DNA of 64,000 bases, from NCBI RefSeq assembly GCF_002836735.1, contig NZ_PJAS01000061.1, forward strand, positions 1-64,000, in the 5' to 3' direction. This document shows positions 1-8,196 of the stretch, in pieces. The stretch is from Psychrobacter sp. 4Bb (GTDB lineage Bacteria; Pseudomonadota; Gammaproteobacteria; Pseudomonadales; Moraxellaceae). A program made the position numbers and the translations under genes. Numbering within the stretch: position 1 is the stretch's first letter; every line of letters starts with the position of its first letter. The notes beneath the pieces were generated by a model, which saw only the letters and a list, made by a program, of their open reading frames with translations, searched no databases and had not been told where the DNA came from.

Positions 1-70
1 GTGTATGTTAAATATTTACATAGTTCTTATCTGAACCGCCCCGACTTTATCGGAGAGTGATTTACTTGAG

Positions 71-973
71 TCAGGCAGCGATGCCTGACAGGGTTAAATT
101 ATCATAATACCGCTTTTCAAACTCAAAGGGTGACACATATCCAATCGTGCTATGTAGACGCTTCTTGTTGAACCAATCCACCCACTCAAGGGTTGCAAGT
201 TCAACATCGTTCACACCAGTCCAGTTCTGCTTTAAATAATGAATCACCTCAGACTTGTAAAGCCCATTGACCGTTTCAGCCAATGCATTGTCGTATGAAT
301 CGCCTGTTGTACCAACAGAAGCAATCACGCCAGAGTCCGTCATCTTATCAGTATAGCGAATAGATAAGTACTGAACCCCTCGATCACTGTGATGAATGAC
401 ATCTTTGGGATTGTTTCTATCTGTTATCGCTTGATTTAATGCCGCCATTACCATATCCGTGTTCATACGATTCGATACTTTCCAGCCGACAATAGCGCGA
501 GCAAATACATCGATGATAAAAGCGGTATAAACCCAGCCGCTCAATGTCTTGATATAAGTAAAATCTGCAACCCACAGCTGATTAGGACGATGGGCATTAA
601 AGTTACGATTGACCAAGTCGTCAGCACGCTTTTGGTCGTCACGGCTGTTGGTGGTAATCTTACCCTTACCGCGCCAGACACCTTGTAAGCCGTGCTGACT
701 CATTAAACGCTCGACGGTGCAGCGTGCGATATAAATGCCATCTGCCTTCATCTGCCGCCAGACTTTGCGAGCACCATAGCGGCATTTGCTGTCCTGCCAG
801 ATGCGTTTAATCTCGCTGAGATAGTAGTCGTCATGCTGACTGCGCAGTGAACGCCTTTCAGGGCAGCACTCTAGGTCTTTAGTACGGTGATAGGTTGACG
901 GGGCAATCGGTAGTACTCTACAAATCAGCTCGACCCCATAACTACCTCTATAGTCATCAATAAACTGAACCAT
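71..973 (-). CDS. IS3-family transposase OrfB (DDE integrase)
   Basis: This 300-residue catalytic subunit has the retroviral-integrase-type core. The acidic triad is visible as D137 (WVADFTYI), D197 (HHSDRGVQY) and E233 (ALAETVNGLYKSE), with the usual 35-residue spacing between the last two and the IS3 lysine/arginine region after the glutamate. The N-terminal HTH_21-like region (RYGARKVWRQM) is present. No stop or frameshift is seen, so the element may still be active if OrfA is supplied. Confidence 0.93.
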   Translation of the reverse strand: MVQFIDDYRGSYGVELICRVLPIAPSTYHRTKDLECCPERRSLRSQHDDYYLSEIKRIWQDSKCRYGARKVWRQMKADGIYIARCTVERLMSQHGLQGVWRGKGKITTNSRDDQKRADDLVNRNFNAHRPNQLWVADFTYIKTLSGWVYTAFIIDVFARAIVGWKVSNRMNTDMVMAALNQAITDRNNPKDVIHHSDRGVQYLSIRYTDKMTDSGVIASVGTTGDSYDNALAETVNGLYKSEVIHYLKQNWTGVNDVELATLEWVDWFNKKRLHSTIGYVSPFEFEKRYYDNLTLSGIAA

Positions 974-1290
974 TATCTGGGTGGACGGTCGAGCTCCGCC
1001 TGGGCTTCAAGACCAGCAGCCTTACGTATAATCTCATTGGCTTGCTTGAGCTCTTTGTTCTCGCGTTCAAGCTCTTTGATACGCTCTTTGTCACTTTGAG
1101 CCTGCACTGAGGCGGGAATGGTTTGGTCTATGTGCTTTTTATGCCACGATCGCAGTGTCTCAGGCGTACAGCCAATCTTTGACGCTATGGCTTGAATGGC
1201 TGACCATGTAGAAGGATAGTCGCTCGACGCTTCTATCAGCATGCGAACGGCGCGTTCTTTAATCTCAGGAGTGTAGGTTTGTCTTTTCAT
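973..1290 (-). CDS. IS3-family transposase OrfA (helix-turn-helix)
   Basis: This 105-residue protein binds the IS ends. The N-terminal half is a helix-turn-helix of the IS3 OrfA type (KRQTYTPEIKERAVRM, then CTPETLRSWHKKH). The C-terminal part, about residues 65-95, is a charged leucine-zipper-like coiled coil (RIKELERENKELKQANEII) that would mediate pairing with OrfB. Its stop overlaps the orfB start as TAATG, so coupled translation or frameshifting could make a fusion. It looks intact. Confidence 0.92.
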   Translation of the reverse strand: MKRQTYTPEIKERAVRMLIEASSDYPSTWSAIQAIASKIGCTPETLRSWHKKHIDQTIPASVQAQSDKERIKELERENKELKQANEIIRKAAGLEAQAELDRPPR

Positions 1291-1340
1291 TGTCGTATTC
1301 TCTCAGAATGTTGAGTCTCCGACAATCCCGGGGCGGTTCA

Positions 1341-1671
1341 GTTATTGTTAATAATATGGTCTTTATATACTAAAATATTATTTCCAAGTAAGTCTATCTC
1401 GTCGTAAAGACTTACTAATAACGAAAATCTGATGTTGCTAACGACAATCAAGGTTAAAGTTAAATTCTAGCAAAAATTATACTTAACACTATCTATTTTA
1501 GGCTTATCTATAAGGGTTATTTGGACTTAGTAAGTAATAATTATTTAGACTGTTTGCACTTATACCAGAGTTAAAAATAGATGATGAGAAAATATTTCTA
1601 ATATATTATAAGCTAAAACAGTCCAAAATTTAATGTGTTTTTGATGGATATTAACTGGACTAAGTGTTTAC
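1341..1671. other. Intergenic stretch, no gene seen
   Basis: About 330 AT-rich bases lie between the IS3 end and the 3' end of the DUF2058 gene. I see no open frame of useful length, no strong hairpin and no repeat shared with other parts of the window. Confidence 0.6.
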
Positions 1672-2205
1672 CTACCACATCAAGTCATCTGGAATCACAT
1701 AAGCGGCATACGGATCGTCTTCTGCCAATGCTTCCTCAGCAGTGTCGTTTGACACAACCATAAAGCCTTCCATTTTTGAATCAATTCGATCAGCCAATGG
1801 GCGAGGCAATAGCGCGTAGCTCTCTTCCAAGCGTGCGATAACCACGTGGCCAGCCACGATTTGATCGTACAGCTTCTGAGTGATAGCGATCTTCTTCACC
1901 TTAGACTCATCTACAAACTGATAGCTAACTTCACCATCTGTCTCAGCTATCTGATGCTGCTTAATCATTTGAATGATATTAGCCTTCAGCGCCTTTTCTT
2001 CTAGGGCTTGCTGTTTTTGTTGATTGAGCTTTTGATCTTTCTCAAGCTTTTTCGCTTGTGCTTCTGCCAATGCTTTTTTTGCTTCCATGCTTTCTGAGTC
2101 ACCAGTACGCTTGGCATGCTGAGTTTGCTTACTGATTTTTTTGGCTTTTTTACTATCGACCAAACCAGCCTTTAATAGTTGAGCCTGTAGGGCATTTTTT
2201 GCCAT
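1672..2205 (-). CDS. DUF2058 family protein (YaiL-like)
   Basis: This 177-residue protein matches the DUF2058/YaiL family of Gammaproteobacteria, sometimes annotated as nucleoprotein or polynucleotide-associated, with no proven function. The N-terminus (MAKNALQAQLLKAGLVDSKK) is the family signature. It is followed by a long Lys/Gln/Glu/Ala-rich, probably coiled-coil region to about residue 75, and then a globular C-terminal domain. A short promoter region separates it from the tnpB element. It probably belongs to the core genome. The family call is by recognition of the N-terminal pattern; the molecular role is unknown. Confidence 0.85.
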   Translation of the reverse strand: MAKNALQAQLLKAGLVDSKKAKKISKQTQHAKRTGDSESMEAKKALAEAQAKKLEKDQKLNQQKQQALEEKALKANIIQMIKQHQIAETDGEVSYQFVDESKVKKIAITQKLYDQIVAGHVVIARLEESYALLPRPLADRIDSKMEGFMVVSNDTAEEALAEDDPYAAYVIPDDLMW

Positions 2206-2508
2206 AATACAATCACCTAAATAACGATACTGAAATCATAAATGCTAAAAGACGTATTGTAGCAAAATTTACCAGCGCTTGTGGTTAGACAGTGCTCAGA
2301 GTTTATAAAGGCAGCAATATAATACTCTTACAAACCATAAGTAATAATAGGGCTACGAACGGCTAGCACGTTTGCGATGATGGCAAAAGCGCATACATCA
2401 CTGGATGAAGCCGCCCAAATTGGTTATCATCGAATTGAGGGATATATTTTCTGTAGATGTCTCCCAATAAAGGGCATAGCTTGATTATGTATGACAAGCT
2501 GTATAGGA
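2206..2508. other. Intergenic region with possible gene remnant next to the tnpB element
   Basis: This stretch holds the promoter side of the DUF2058 gene. A short plus-strand frame at about 2377-2484 (MMAKAHTSLDEAAQIGYHR...) has no recognisable start context and may be a relic of a gene into which the tnpB element inserted. It is not supported as a real gene. Confidence 0.4.
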
Positions 2509-2640
2509 ATGAACTACCCACTACCTTAGAGGTAGAGGTTTCTTAGGTAACGCTCATACTTGACACAATATTCTGTATCAGCGGTTAAGCGAATTGACTG
2601 AGCTAACCCTGTCGCACCGACAGTTTTTGAGTGTGTAGCC
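2509..2640 (-). ncRNA. Putative omega RNA (reRNA) of TnpB copy 1
   Basis: TnpB systems transcribe a guide RNA from the 3' end of tnpB and the adjoining right end. This stretch is much better conserved with copy 2 than expected for a 3' untranslated region, for example CGCTTAACCGCTGATACAGA and GAGCGTTACCTAAGAAACC, and ends in a hairpin and TAGTTCAT. The guide would be the flanking host bases 2508 down to about 2489. The 5' end is an estimate. Confidence 0.55.
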
Positions 2641-3752
2641 AGTAGCAATCCTTGATGTAAGATGTTGATACTGGCATTAAGGTCGCGGTCATTTTCTTGC
2701 ATACAACTTGGACAATTCCAAGATCTTAACGACAGCGGTAATTCAGCTTTCGTCAGCAAGTGACCACAGTTTGAGCAGGTCTTAGAGGATGGATACCATC
2801 GGTCTATTTTTACCAGCGTTTTACCATACCATTCTGCTTTATAGGCCAGCATGGTGGTGAATGACGACCAAGCGCTGTCCGATATGGCTTTAGCCAGTTT
2901 CCTGTTCTTAACCATACCCTTTACATTCAAGTCCTCTATGGCAATCACATCGTGGTTTTTGATGATATTGAATGAGAGCTTATGTAGAAAGTCTTTGCGG
3001 CTATTGGTTATTTTCTCGTAGACTTTAGCGACTTTGATTTTTTGCTTTTGGTAGTTACCGCTCTCTGATAGTTTACGTTGATCCGCTTTGGCCACAGCTC
3101 TACGTTTGGCTAAAATCTTTTGTTCTCGCGCCAGTTTATCTTGCAACTTTGCCAGAAACTTAGGATTGGCAACTCTGCATCCATTTGATAAGACGATGAA
3201 GTGGGTCAGTCCTAAATCAATGCCGATATTAGAGTGAGTCTTTGGTAGTGGCTCAACGACCGTTTCAACCAATAGGCTGACGTAATACTTGTCTGATGGG
3301 GTTTTGCTGATGGTGGCACTTTTTATTAAGCCGTTTATTTTATTGGAGAATTTGGCGTTGATATGACCGATTTTAGGCAGTTTAACGGTATGGTTAGTGA
3401 CTGAAACTGTGCCTTTTTGATTGTTGGTGGTATAGCTGTCTTTGATGCCTTTTTTCTTGAACTTGGGGAAGCCAAACCCGTCTTTGAAGAAACGACCAAA
3501 AGCACCTCTTAGCTGTTGTTGCACATTAGCCAAGGCCAAGCTATCCACTTCTTTGAGCCATTCAAACTCTTTTTTGTACTGAGCTGGGGTGTTGTTTAGG
3601 GTGTTTTTAGTGGTCTTGTAGTGCGCCATCTTATCACCAAGCATCTTATTCCAAATAAAGCGCGTACAGCCGAATGATTTAGCAAAGAATATTTGCTGAT
3701 CGGCATTTGGATATAATCTGACTTTATAGGCTTTTAGGATTTGCGTGGGCAT
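2526..3752 (-). CDS. tnpB: TnpB, RNA-guided DNA endonuclease of an IS200/IS605-type element
   Basis: TnpB is the OMEGA nuclease ancestor of Cas12. It uses a guide RNA read from its own 3' end to cut DNA next to a short target-adjacent motif. I start it at MPTQILKAYKVRLYP, which aligns with copy 2; an upstream in-frame Met exists. The RuvC residues are present: Asp in GIDLGL, Glu in IAIEDLNVKG and Asp in NDRDLNAS. A CxxC...CxxC zinc finger (CSNCG, CPSC) sits between the last two. The C-terminus is about 24 residues longer than copy 2 because the stop TAG TAA of copy 2 reads CAG TCA here, so translation runs into the guide-RNA region. It appears catalytically complete. Confidence 0.9.
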   Translation of the reverse strand: MPTQILKAYKVRLYPNADQQIFFAKSFGCTRFIWNKMLGDKMAHYKTTKNTLNNTPAQYKKEFEWLKEVDSLALANVQQQLRGAFGRFFKDGFGFPKFKKKGIKDSYTTNNQKGTVSVTNHTVKLPKIGHINAKFSNKINGLIKSATISKTPSDKYYVSLLVETVVEPLPKTHSNIGIDLGLTHFIVLSNGCRVANPKFLAKLQDKLAREQKILAKRRAVAKADQRKLSESGNYQKQKIKVAKVYEKITNSRKDFLHKLSFNIIKNHDVIAIEDLNVKGMVKNRKLAKAISDSAWSSFTTMLAYKAEWYGKTLVKIDRWYPSSKTCSNCGHLLTKAELPLSLRSWNCPSCMQENDRDLNASINILHQGLLLATHSKTVGATGLAQSIRLTADTEYCVKYERYLRNLYL

Positions 3753-3900
3753 ACAGACGGTGCTTATATTTCGTGCTATATTTATTATTAATAATACCAC
3801 ACGTAGAAATAGTTACTACCAACAACGCATTCATCCCACTACTTTAGAAGTAGGGGAGTTCCGCGCTAAGGTGTTAAATAACTCAATCTAAGGACAGATT

Positions 3901-4764
3901 ATGACAACATCACAGCACATTTTGGCCTGTATTGACGGCTCGGCAGTGACTGAATCGGTTTGTGACTATGCAGCATGGTATGCCAGTAAACTAAACGTAC
4001 CTGTTGGGTTATTGCATGTCAGTGACATACCAGCATCGACCAGGCGGGATTTATCAGGTGCTATAGGCATAAATAGCCGCCAGTTTTTATTAGAAGAGTT
4101 GTCCCAGTTAGATGAGCAAAGAGCAAAAGTCGTCAACAGCTATAGTAATGCGTTGGTACAAGATGCAAAAAGCCACATTCAAAGCAGTTTTGCTGATGTC
4201 AATGTTCGCGTTTATCAACGCCACGGTAAGTTGCTTCCTAGTATTGAGCATTTTAAAGAAGAAAATCGTGCGATTGTGATGGGACGACGCGGAGAAGATC
4301 ATAAGAACAGTCGGATTAATATTGGTAGTCAGATTGAGACGGTCGCTCGTGGGTCAGATATTCCTATATTGATTTGTTCAGAGAAATTTGAAGAGCCAAG
4401 CTCCTATATGATTGCCTTTGATGGTAGCAAAACCTCTATTAAAGCGGCACGAATGGTATCAAAAAGTCCACTATTAAAAGGTCTAAAAGGTCATATCGTG
4501 ATGGTGGGCAATCATAATGACGTCGCCAAGCAAAGTATGAGCGCCGCCGCTGCACAGTTAGAAGATGCCGGGTTTGTCGTTGAAGCACATCACTTATCTG
4601 CTTCTGATGCGGTGGACGGGTTGTTAAAGTTTCAGGTAGAAAACAATGTCGACATTATGGTGGTAGGTGCGTACGGACATTCGAAATGGCAGCAACTGTT
4701 TCTCGGTAGTACAACGACAGAAATTATCGCTAGCACTTTATCGCCGGTCATTCTAGTGCGGTAA
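3901..4764 (+). CDS. Universal stress protein, tandem UspA domains
   Basis: This 287-residue soluble protein has two UspA domains. Domain 1 covers about residues 1-145 (HILACIDGSAVTESVCDYA, later VMGRRGEDHKNSRINIGS). Domain 2 covers about 155-287 (YMIAFDGSKTSIKAA, then VVGAYGHSKWQQLFLGSTTTEII). The second domain keeps the G-2x-G-9x-G-S/T nucleotide-binding pattern, which suggests ATP binding. The first has the related GRRGEDHKNSRINIGS. The family acts in stress survival. An AAGGACAG ribosome site precedes ATG. It stands alone, with no sulfate-permease partner. Confidence 0.9.
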   Translation: MTTSQHILACIDGSAVTESVCDYAAWYASKLNVPVGLLHVSDIPASTRRDLSGAIGINSRQFLLEELSQLDEQRAKVVNSYSNALVQDAKSHIQSSFADVNVRVYQRHGKLLPSIEHFKEENRAIVMGRRGEDHKNSRINIGSQIETVARGSDIPILICSEKFEEPSSYMIAFDGSKTSIKAARMVSKSPLLKGLKGHIVMVGNHNDVAKQSMSAAAAQLEDAGFVVEAHHLSASDAVDGLLKFQVENNVDIMVVGAYGHSKWQQLFLGSTTTEIIASTLSPVILVR

Positions 4765-4855
4765 TAACGTCATATATTTGTGTCTATCGTCTAGAGCGTG
4801 TCCTCAGTTTTATATTGTGGGTACGCCCTAATCATTTAATATCTTTGGAATATTT

Positions 4856-4987
4856 GGTGGTGTTCTAAAAAGTATGCTGGTGATAAAAGTCAATAAGAAA
4901 TCTATGCTAAGTTCTCTGATTCTATAGGGCTTTCAAGGCTTCAAAAATTGTTCAAATTTTAATCAGCATACTTTTTGACACACCACC
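4856..4987. mobile_element. 132-bp MITE with 8-bp target duplication
   Basis: Terminal inverted repeats of 24 bases (GGTGGTGT...AAAAAGTATGCTG at 4856-4879 and its complement at 4964-4987) match at 21 positions. Perfect 8-bp direct repeats GAATATTT flank them (4848-4855 and 4988-4995). There is no coding capacity. An 8-bp duplication fits families such as ISL3, IS1595 or some IS4 relatives, but these ends do not match the IS1595 element at 51226. The right end lies one base before the cupin gene ATG. Confidence 0.85.
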
Positions 4988-4996
4988 GAATATTTT

Positions 4997-5680
4997 ATGC
5001 TAATTAATGCAGATTTTTCACAACGCGCTTCATTAATCCCTGAAGCACATCAATGGATTAAGTCACCACAAAACGGTGTAGAGCGTGTGATGCTTGATCG
5101 TATGGGCGCGGAGAAAGCTCGCGCTACCAGTCTTGTACGTTATGCGCCAAACTCTTACTTCCCGTATCATTTGCATCCAGGCGGCGAAGAGATATTGGTA
5201 TTATCAGGCACTTTTTCTGCAGATGACACTCATTATCCAGCAGGTTGGTATTTACGTAACCCACCGTCTTCAGGTCATCGGCCTTATAGTGACGAAGGTG
5301 CTGTCATTTTCGTTAAATTGCGGCAAATGTCGTCTGACGAAACGCAGCACGTGGCTATCGACACTTATAATGATGCTAATTGGCAGCAACAAGGCAACCG
5401 TACTATCTGCCCGCTTTTTTCCGATGGGGTAGAGCACGTTAGTCTACAGCGTATCGATGCAGGCGAGTTGTTATTCACTGAGACAGTTCATGGCGGTGAA
5501 GAAATATTAGTTGTAGCAGGCGAGCTAATAGAGGGCGGACAGATATATCAGCAGAATAGTTGGATACGCCTACCGATAGATGCAAATGTACAAATAAAGG
5601 CAGGGGTGGAGGGCGTGACGATATACCTAAAAACTGGCAATCCTAACCATATCATCGGTTTAGATATTGAAGAGGTTTGA
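4997..5680 (+). CDS. ChrR-type cupin domain protein
   Basis: This 227-residue protein carries two cupin-like halves. The first has YFPYHLHPGGEEILVLSGTF followed by YPAGWYLRNPP, a ChrR cupin signature with metal-binding His/Glu. The second repeats HGGEEILVVAGE. In ChrR proteins this fold binds zinc and senses singlet oxygen or peroxides, but there is no anti-sigma domain or sigma factor gene here, so the role is unknown. The start is the first base after the MITE target duplication plus one, and no Shine-Dalgarno sequence is visible upstream. The insertion may have replaced the native leader. Confidence 0.8.
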   Translation: MLINADFSQRASLIPEAHQWIKSPQNGVERVMLDRMGAEKARATSLVRYAPNSYFPYHLHPGGEEILVLSGTFSADDTHYPAGWYLRNPPSSGHRPYSDEGAVIFVKLRQMSSDETQHVAIDTYNDANWQQQGNRTICPLFSDGVEHVSLQRIDAGELLFTETVHGGEEILVVAGELIEGGQIYQQNSWIRLPIDANVQIKAGVEGVTIYLKTGNPNHIIGLDIEEV

Positions 5681-5806
5681 ATGACTTCGTTATTAATAGC
5701 TAGTTATTGAAACATACATCATCAAAAACTTTGGCACGTCAATTTTTCAGTCATGAGGTGCCAAATTATCTGTATTAGAACTTAGTACACTATGAGAAAT
5801 TCTTAT

Positions 5807-6763
5807 CTATATATGAGTATCTTTGTTCTCAAAGTCAGCTAGCATCTCTGTGATTAGCTGATCCTTTTGATGCCATATTTGCTCTACCCATTCAAACATC
5901 TGTGCTTTTATCGCTTCATCTGTTTCATAGCCGCCGTTTTTGATCGCAGTAAACAGGTCTTCAGGTATCTCTATATGTCGCACATCGACGCCTAGACGTT
6001 TGATGTTACCTTTCCATAGATCACTATAAGTTGGTACACCGTCAGGGTAGACAATCGTCATGTCCAAAATCCCATCAATCTCTTCCCCTAATGCACTCAT
6101 AGCCAGTGACAACCCGCCAGCGCGCGGTTTGAGTAAATGCGTATATGGGGATTTTTGTTTATCATGTTTGCTAGGAGTGAAGCGAGTCCCTTCTAGATAG
6201 TTCAATAGTGTAAAAGGCTTGTCCTTGAGCAATGCACATGCTCGTTTCGCTTCTTCGATATCCTTACCCTTTAGAGCAGGGTTTTTGGCGATGGCTTCTT
6301 TAGAGTGTCGACGCATCATAGGAAAGTCGAGAAAGTAGAAAGCTTGACCAATGACAGGGATATATATGAGCTCAAACTTGGTAAAAAAACGCGTCAATGG
6401 CAAACGTTTTTCGCTGATATATTGCACGATACTGGTATCAACCCATGACTGATGATTGCTTACCAGTAGATACTTACCGTTGGTATGCACATCGTCAGGT
6501 AGGTTAATGCGCCAGTCTTTGCGCGGTAATACGTTATCGATCAATGCATTGTTGCTATTGATCCAATAGTTCGTCACATCGATAACGGCTTTGTCAGCGA
6601 TGGCAGCACCGGTGATAGCCTTGGTAGCACCCATTACCCAGACAGGTAAACCAGCTAACATACTATTAAAAGTGATAACGCTGGTTGCTGTCGTCAGTGA
6701 GGCAGCTTTGCCCAATTTTGGAGCGCGTTCATGTAATTTTTGAACGATTGATTTCAATCGCAT
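5807..6763 (-). CDS. Acyltransferase of the PlsC/YihG type
   Basis: This 318-residue membrane-associated lysophospholipid acyltransferase-like protein would transfer an acyl chain to a glycerophosphate-type acceptor. The H-X4-D catalytic motif is NHQSWVD (about residues 104-110). Acceptor-binding blocks follow as FFTKFELIYIPVIGQAF and LNYLEGTRFTPSKH. A hydrophobic N-terminal segment (TATSVITFNSMLAGLPVWVMG) probably anchors it. The length and the EGTRF block fit the YihG subgroup rather than core PlsC. It is a single-gene unit. Confidence 0.87.
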   Translation of the reverse strand: MRLKSIVQKLHERAPKLGKAASLTTATSVITFNSMLAGLPVWVMGATKAITGAAIADKAVIDVTNYWINSNNALIDNVLPRKDWRINLPDDVHTNGKYLLVSNHQSWVDTSIVQYISEKRLPLTRFFTKFELIYIPVIGQAFYFLDFPMMRRHSKEAIAKNPALKGKDIEEAKRACALLKDKPFTLLNYLEGTRFTPSKHDKQKSPYTHLLKPRAGGLSLAMSALGEEIDGILDMTIVYPDGVPTYSDLWKGNIKRLGVDVRHIEIPEDLFTAIKNGGYETDEAIKAQMFEWVEQIWHQKDQLITEMLADFENKDTHI

Positions 6764-7183
6764 ATCGAATCCTTTTACTCATACCTATGATGAGATATTG
6801 ATAATGTTGCTGCATGATTTTAGCAGAAATTAATCTCAGTGTACGAGTGTTAACAACAAATAATAAACAGCATTGGTGAATTAGAACGTACAATTATATC
6901 AAGATTTTGCCAAAGCGAAATACGAACCAGACCATAAACACAGTCTGTTTTATTTATAAAAACTAACCGATGAAAAAAGAAATATAGCTTGCTCAAAGGT
7001 AAAATGTTTGTAGATGATATTTTGAGTTCAAATATAGCCCTTATATGCTGGCTAGTCTATGAATTTTGTACAGAACCTCTTTTTATAGATTCACAGTGCT
7101 ACTCGCACATTAGTACTGATCAAATACTAAGGAAGTTAGATATGAAGCGACTACGTTTGATAGCAGATAGGTTATCAATAAAT
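6764..7183. other. Intergenic region without a convincing gene
   Basis: It contains the acyltransferase promoter side. A plus-strand frame of 83 codons (6989-7240) runs through the peroxiredoxin terminator, resembles nothing known and has no good ribosome site, so it is not called. Confidence 0.6.
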
Positions 7184-7223
7184 AAAAAAAGGGCGTATCA
7201 AGAATTATCTCAATACGCCCTTT
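7184..7223 (-). terminator. Rho-independent terminator after the peroxiredoxin gene
   Basis: The stem AAAGGGCGTAT pairs with ATACGCCCTTT across a 14-base loop. On the minus strand a run of T follows, as expected for ending the peroxiredoxin transcript. Confidence 0.8.
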
Positions 7224-7294
7224 GCAATTTAACTGGTTAGATATTAATCAGCCAAATAATCGAGTGAATCAACACTCTATATTTACTATATCAA

Positions 7295-7837
7295 TTAGCC
7301 GTGCATACCACGGATAGGGTAGTTGTTTTCTGGGTTTCTAACAAAAGCCAAACCATTTGCCAAGGCTTCAAGATCTGGTCTAGAGAACGGTGCGTTCGAG
7401 ATATCAACGATATGTACTTTTCCTTCAGCATTGATAACGAATACAGCAGGTTCAGCGAAAGGATGATCAGTTTCTTTTTCTGAACGTGGGTCAGAGATGT
7501 ATAGACCTAGCGTGTTCATCTGCTCGATAGTCAGACCATAAGCCATAGGGAAACTGACATCTATTTGATCGAGATGACCTTCTAACTGCTCTTTGCTGTC
7601 TGCAGATACTGCGATGATATCGACACCGACGTCATAGAAAGACTGTTTTACTGTCTCTAAGGTATTTAAGTATTTTGTGCAAATTGGGCAATGTTTACCA
7701 CGGTATACAACAACCAGTTTCCAGTCATGACCGTTTTCAGGTTTGCCTAACGAAGTCATTTCACTGTTTAATACTTGTACTTCCATTTTAGGAAACGTAG
7801 TACCGGCTTGAATTTTTTGAGCATAATCTGTTGACAT
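7295..7837 (-). CDS. Peroxiredoxin-like (AhpC/TSA, redoxin) protein
   Basis: This 180-residue thioredoxin-fold protein probably reduces peroxides with a thiol donor. The active-site segment is VVVYRGKHCPICTKYL, with C50 in the peroxidatic position and C53 as a possible resolving or second active Cys. Later motifs (IIAVSADSKEQLEGHLDQ, FAEPAVFVINAEGKVH) are typical of the family. The CxxC form differs from classic two-Cys AhpC and fits the AhpC-like redoxin subgroup. It begins a thiol and electrophile defence cluster with two glutathione transferases, but transcription is likely separate because of the long gap upstream. Confidence 0.88.
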   Translation of the reverse strand: MSTDYAQKIQAGTTFPKMEVQVLNSEMTSLGKPENGHDWKLVVVYRGKHCPICTKYLNTLETVKQSFYDVGVDIIAVSADSKEQLEGHLDQIDVSFPMAYGLTIEQMNTLGLYISDPRSEKETDHPFAEPAVFVINAEGKVHIVDISNAPFSRPDLEALANGLAFVRNPENNYPIRGMHG

Positions 7838-8196
7838 AGTTCTTATCCTTTTTAATAGTATTTTTATGGTTAGTTGGTATTTAACAGCCTTACAGTAGCA
7901 GTCTTAAGTGCAAAAGTATTGGATGTTTACAGTCGTCCCAAGTAGTAACAGGAAAAATTAACATTACCTTTAAATTCGATTAATAAGACTACTTAAGTAG
8001 GCTAGGGCATATCATCAATTAGCACATTGAAACATTTAGTGGTCTTAAAATGGCTAAATTTTGTCAAACATCGTCAGAAATCTTGTCAATATGTTCATAT
8101 TTGCGGCGAGTTCTTCCTTGTTTGACTGCAATTTTTCTCATTTTGAGCCTCACAATCTAAATGATGACACGCCCTAGTAAGTCATAGACAAAGCGT
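7838..8196. other. Intergenic region holding a MITE-like IS relic
   Basis: It includes the peroxiredoxin promoter side (to about 8000) and the small element annotated at 8006-8173. No gene is seen. Confidence 0.6.
8006..8173. mobile_element. MITE-like relic of an IS5-type element flanked by CTAG
   Basis: Inverted ends GGCATATCATCAATTA (from 8006) and GGCGTGTCATCATTTA (complement, ending 8173) are each flanked outside by CTAG (8002-8005 and 8174-8177). The IS5 group duplicates YTAR tetranucleotides, so CTAG fits. The 168-bp interior has only a short minus-strand frame (MRKIAVKQGRTRRKYEHID...) and no transposase. Confidence 0.6.

Larger units (their letters stand above)
32..1340 (-). mobile_element. 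IS3-family insertion sequence, apparently complete
   Basis: Imperfect terminal inverted repeats bound the element: TGAACCGCCCCG at position 32 and its complement ending at 1340, with a second matching block (CGGAGA) further in. It holds two minus-strand genes, orfA and orfB, in the usual IS3 layout. I see no clear target duplication in the flanks. A decayed fragment of the same kind of element lies at about 62316-62420. Confidence 0.9.
2509..3860 (-). mobile_element. tnpB-only IS200/IS605-type element, copy 1
   Basis: The borders come from comparison with copy 2 near 11785-13104. The left end carries a subterminal hairpin (CCCCTACTTC and GTAGTGGG, read on the minus strand, about 3830-3857). 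The right end carries a second hairpin (CCTCTACC and GGTAGTGGG) and the shared terminus TAGTTCAT ending at 2509. There is no tnpA, so movement would depend on a transposase elsewhere. The exact left border is uncertain by about 20 bases. Confidence 0.75.

Noticed and set aside
32-1340. Target duplication around the IS3 element
   Set aside because: The 3-5 bases on either side do not match.
4795-4835. Hairpin-like AGAGCGTGTCC / GGGTACGCCCT after the usp gene as another MITE or a terminator
   Set aside because: The arms match imperfectly, there is no T tract, and no duplication is seen. It may be an IS end scar but cannot be supported.
6989-7240. 83-codon plus-strand frame upstream of the peroxiredoxin terminator
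   Set aside because: It reads through the terminator hairpin, has no good ribosome site and resembles nothing known.
8083-8097. TTGTCAATATGTTCA as a fourth TetR operator
   Set aside because: It has two changes in the half-sites, lies 245 bases from the peroxiredoxin start and falls inside the CTAG-flanked MITE, so it is likely chance.
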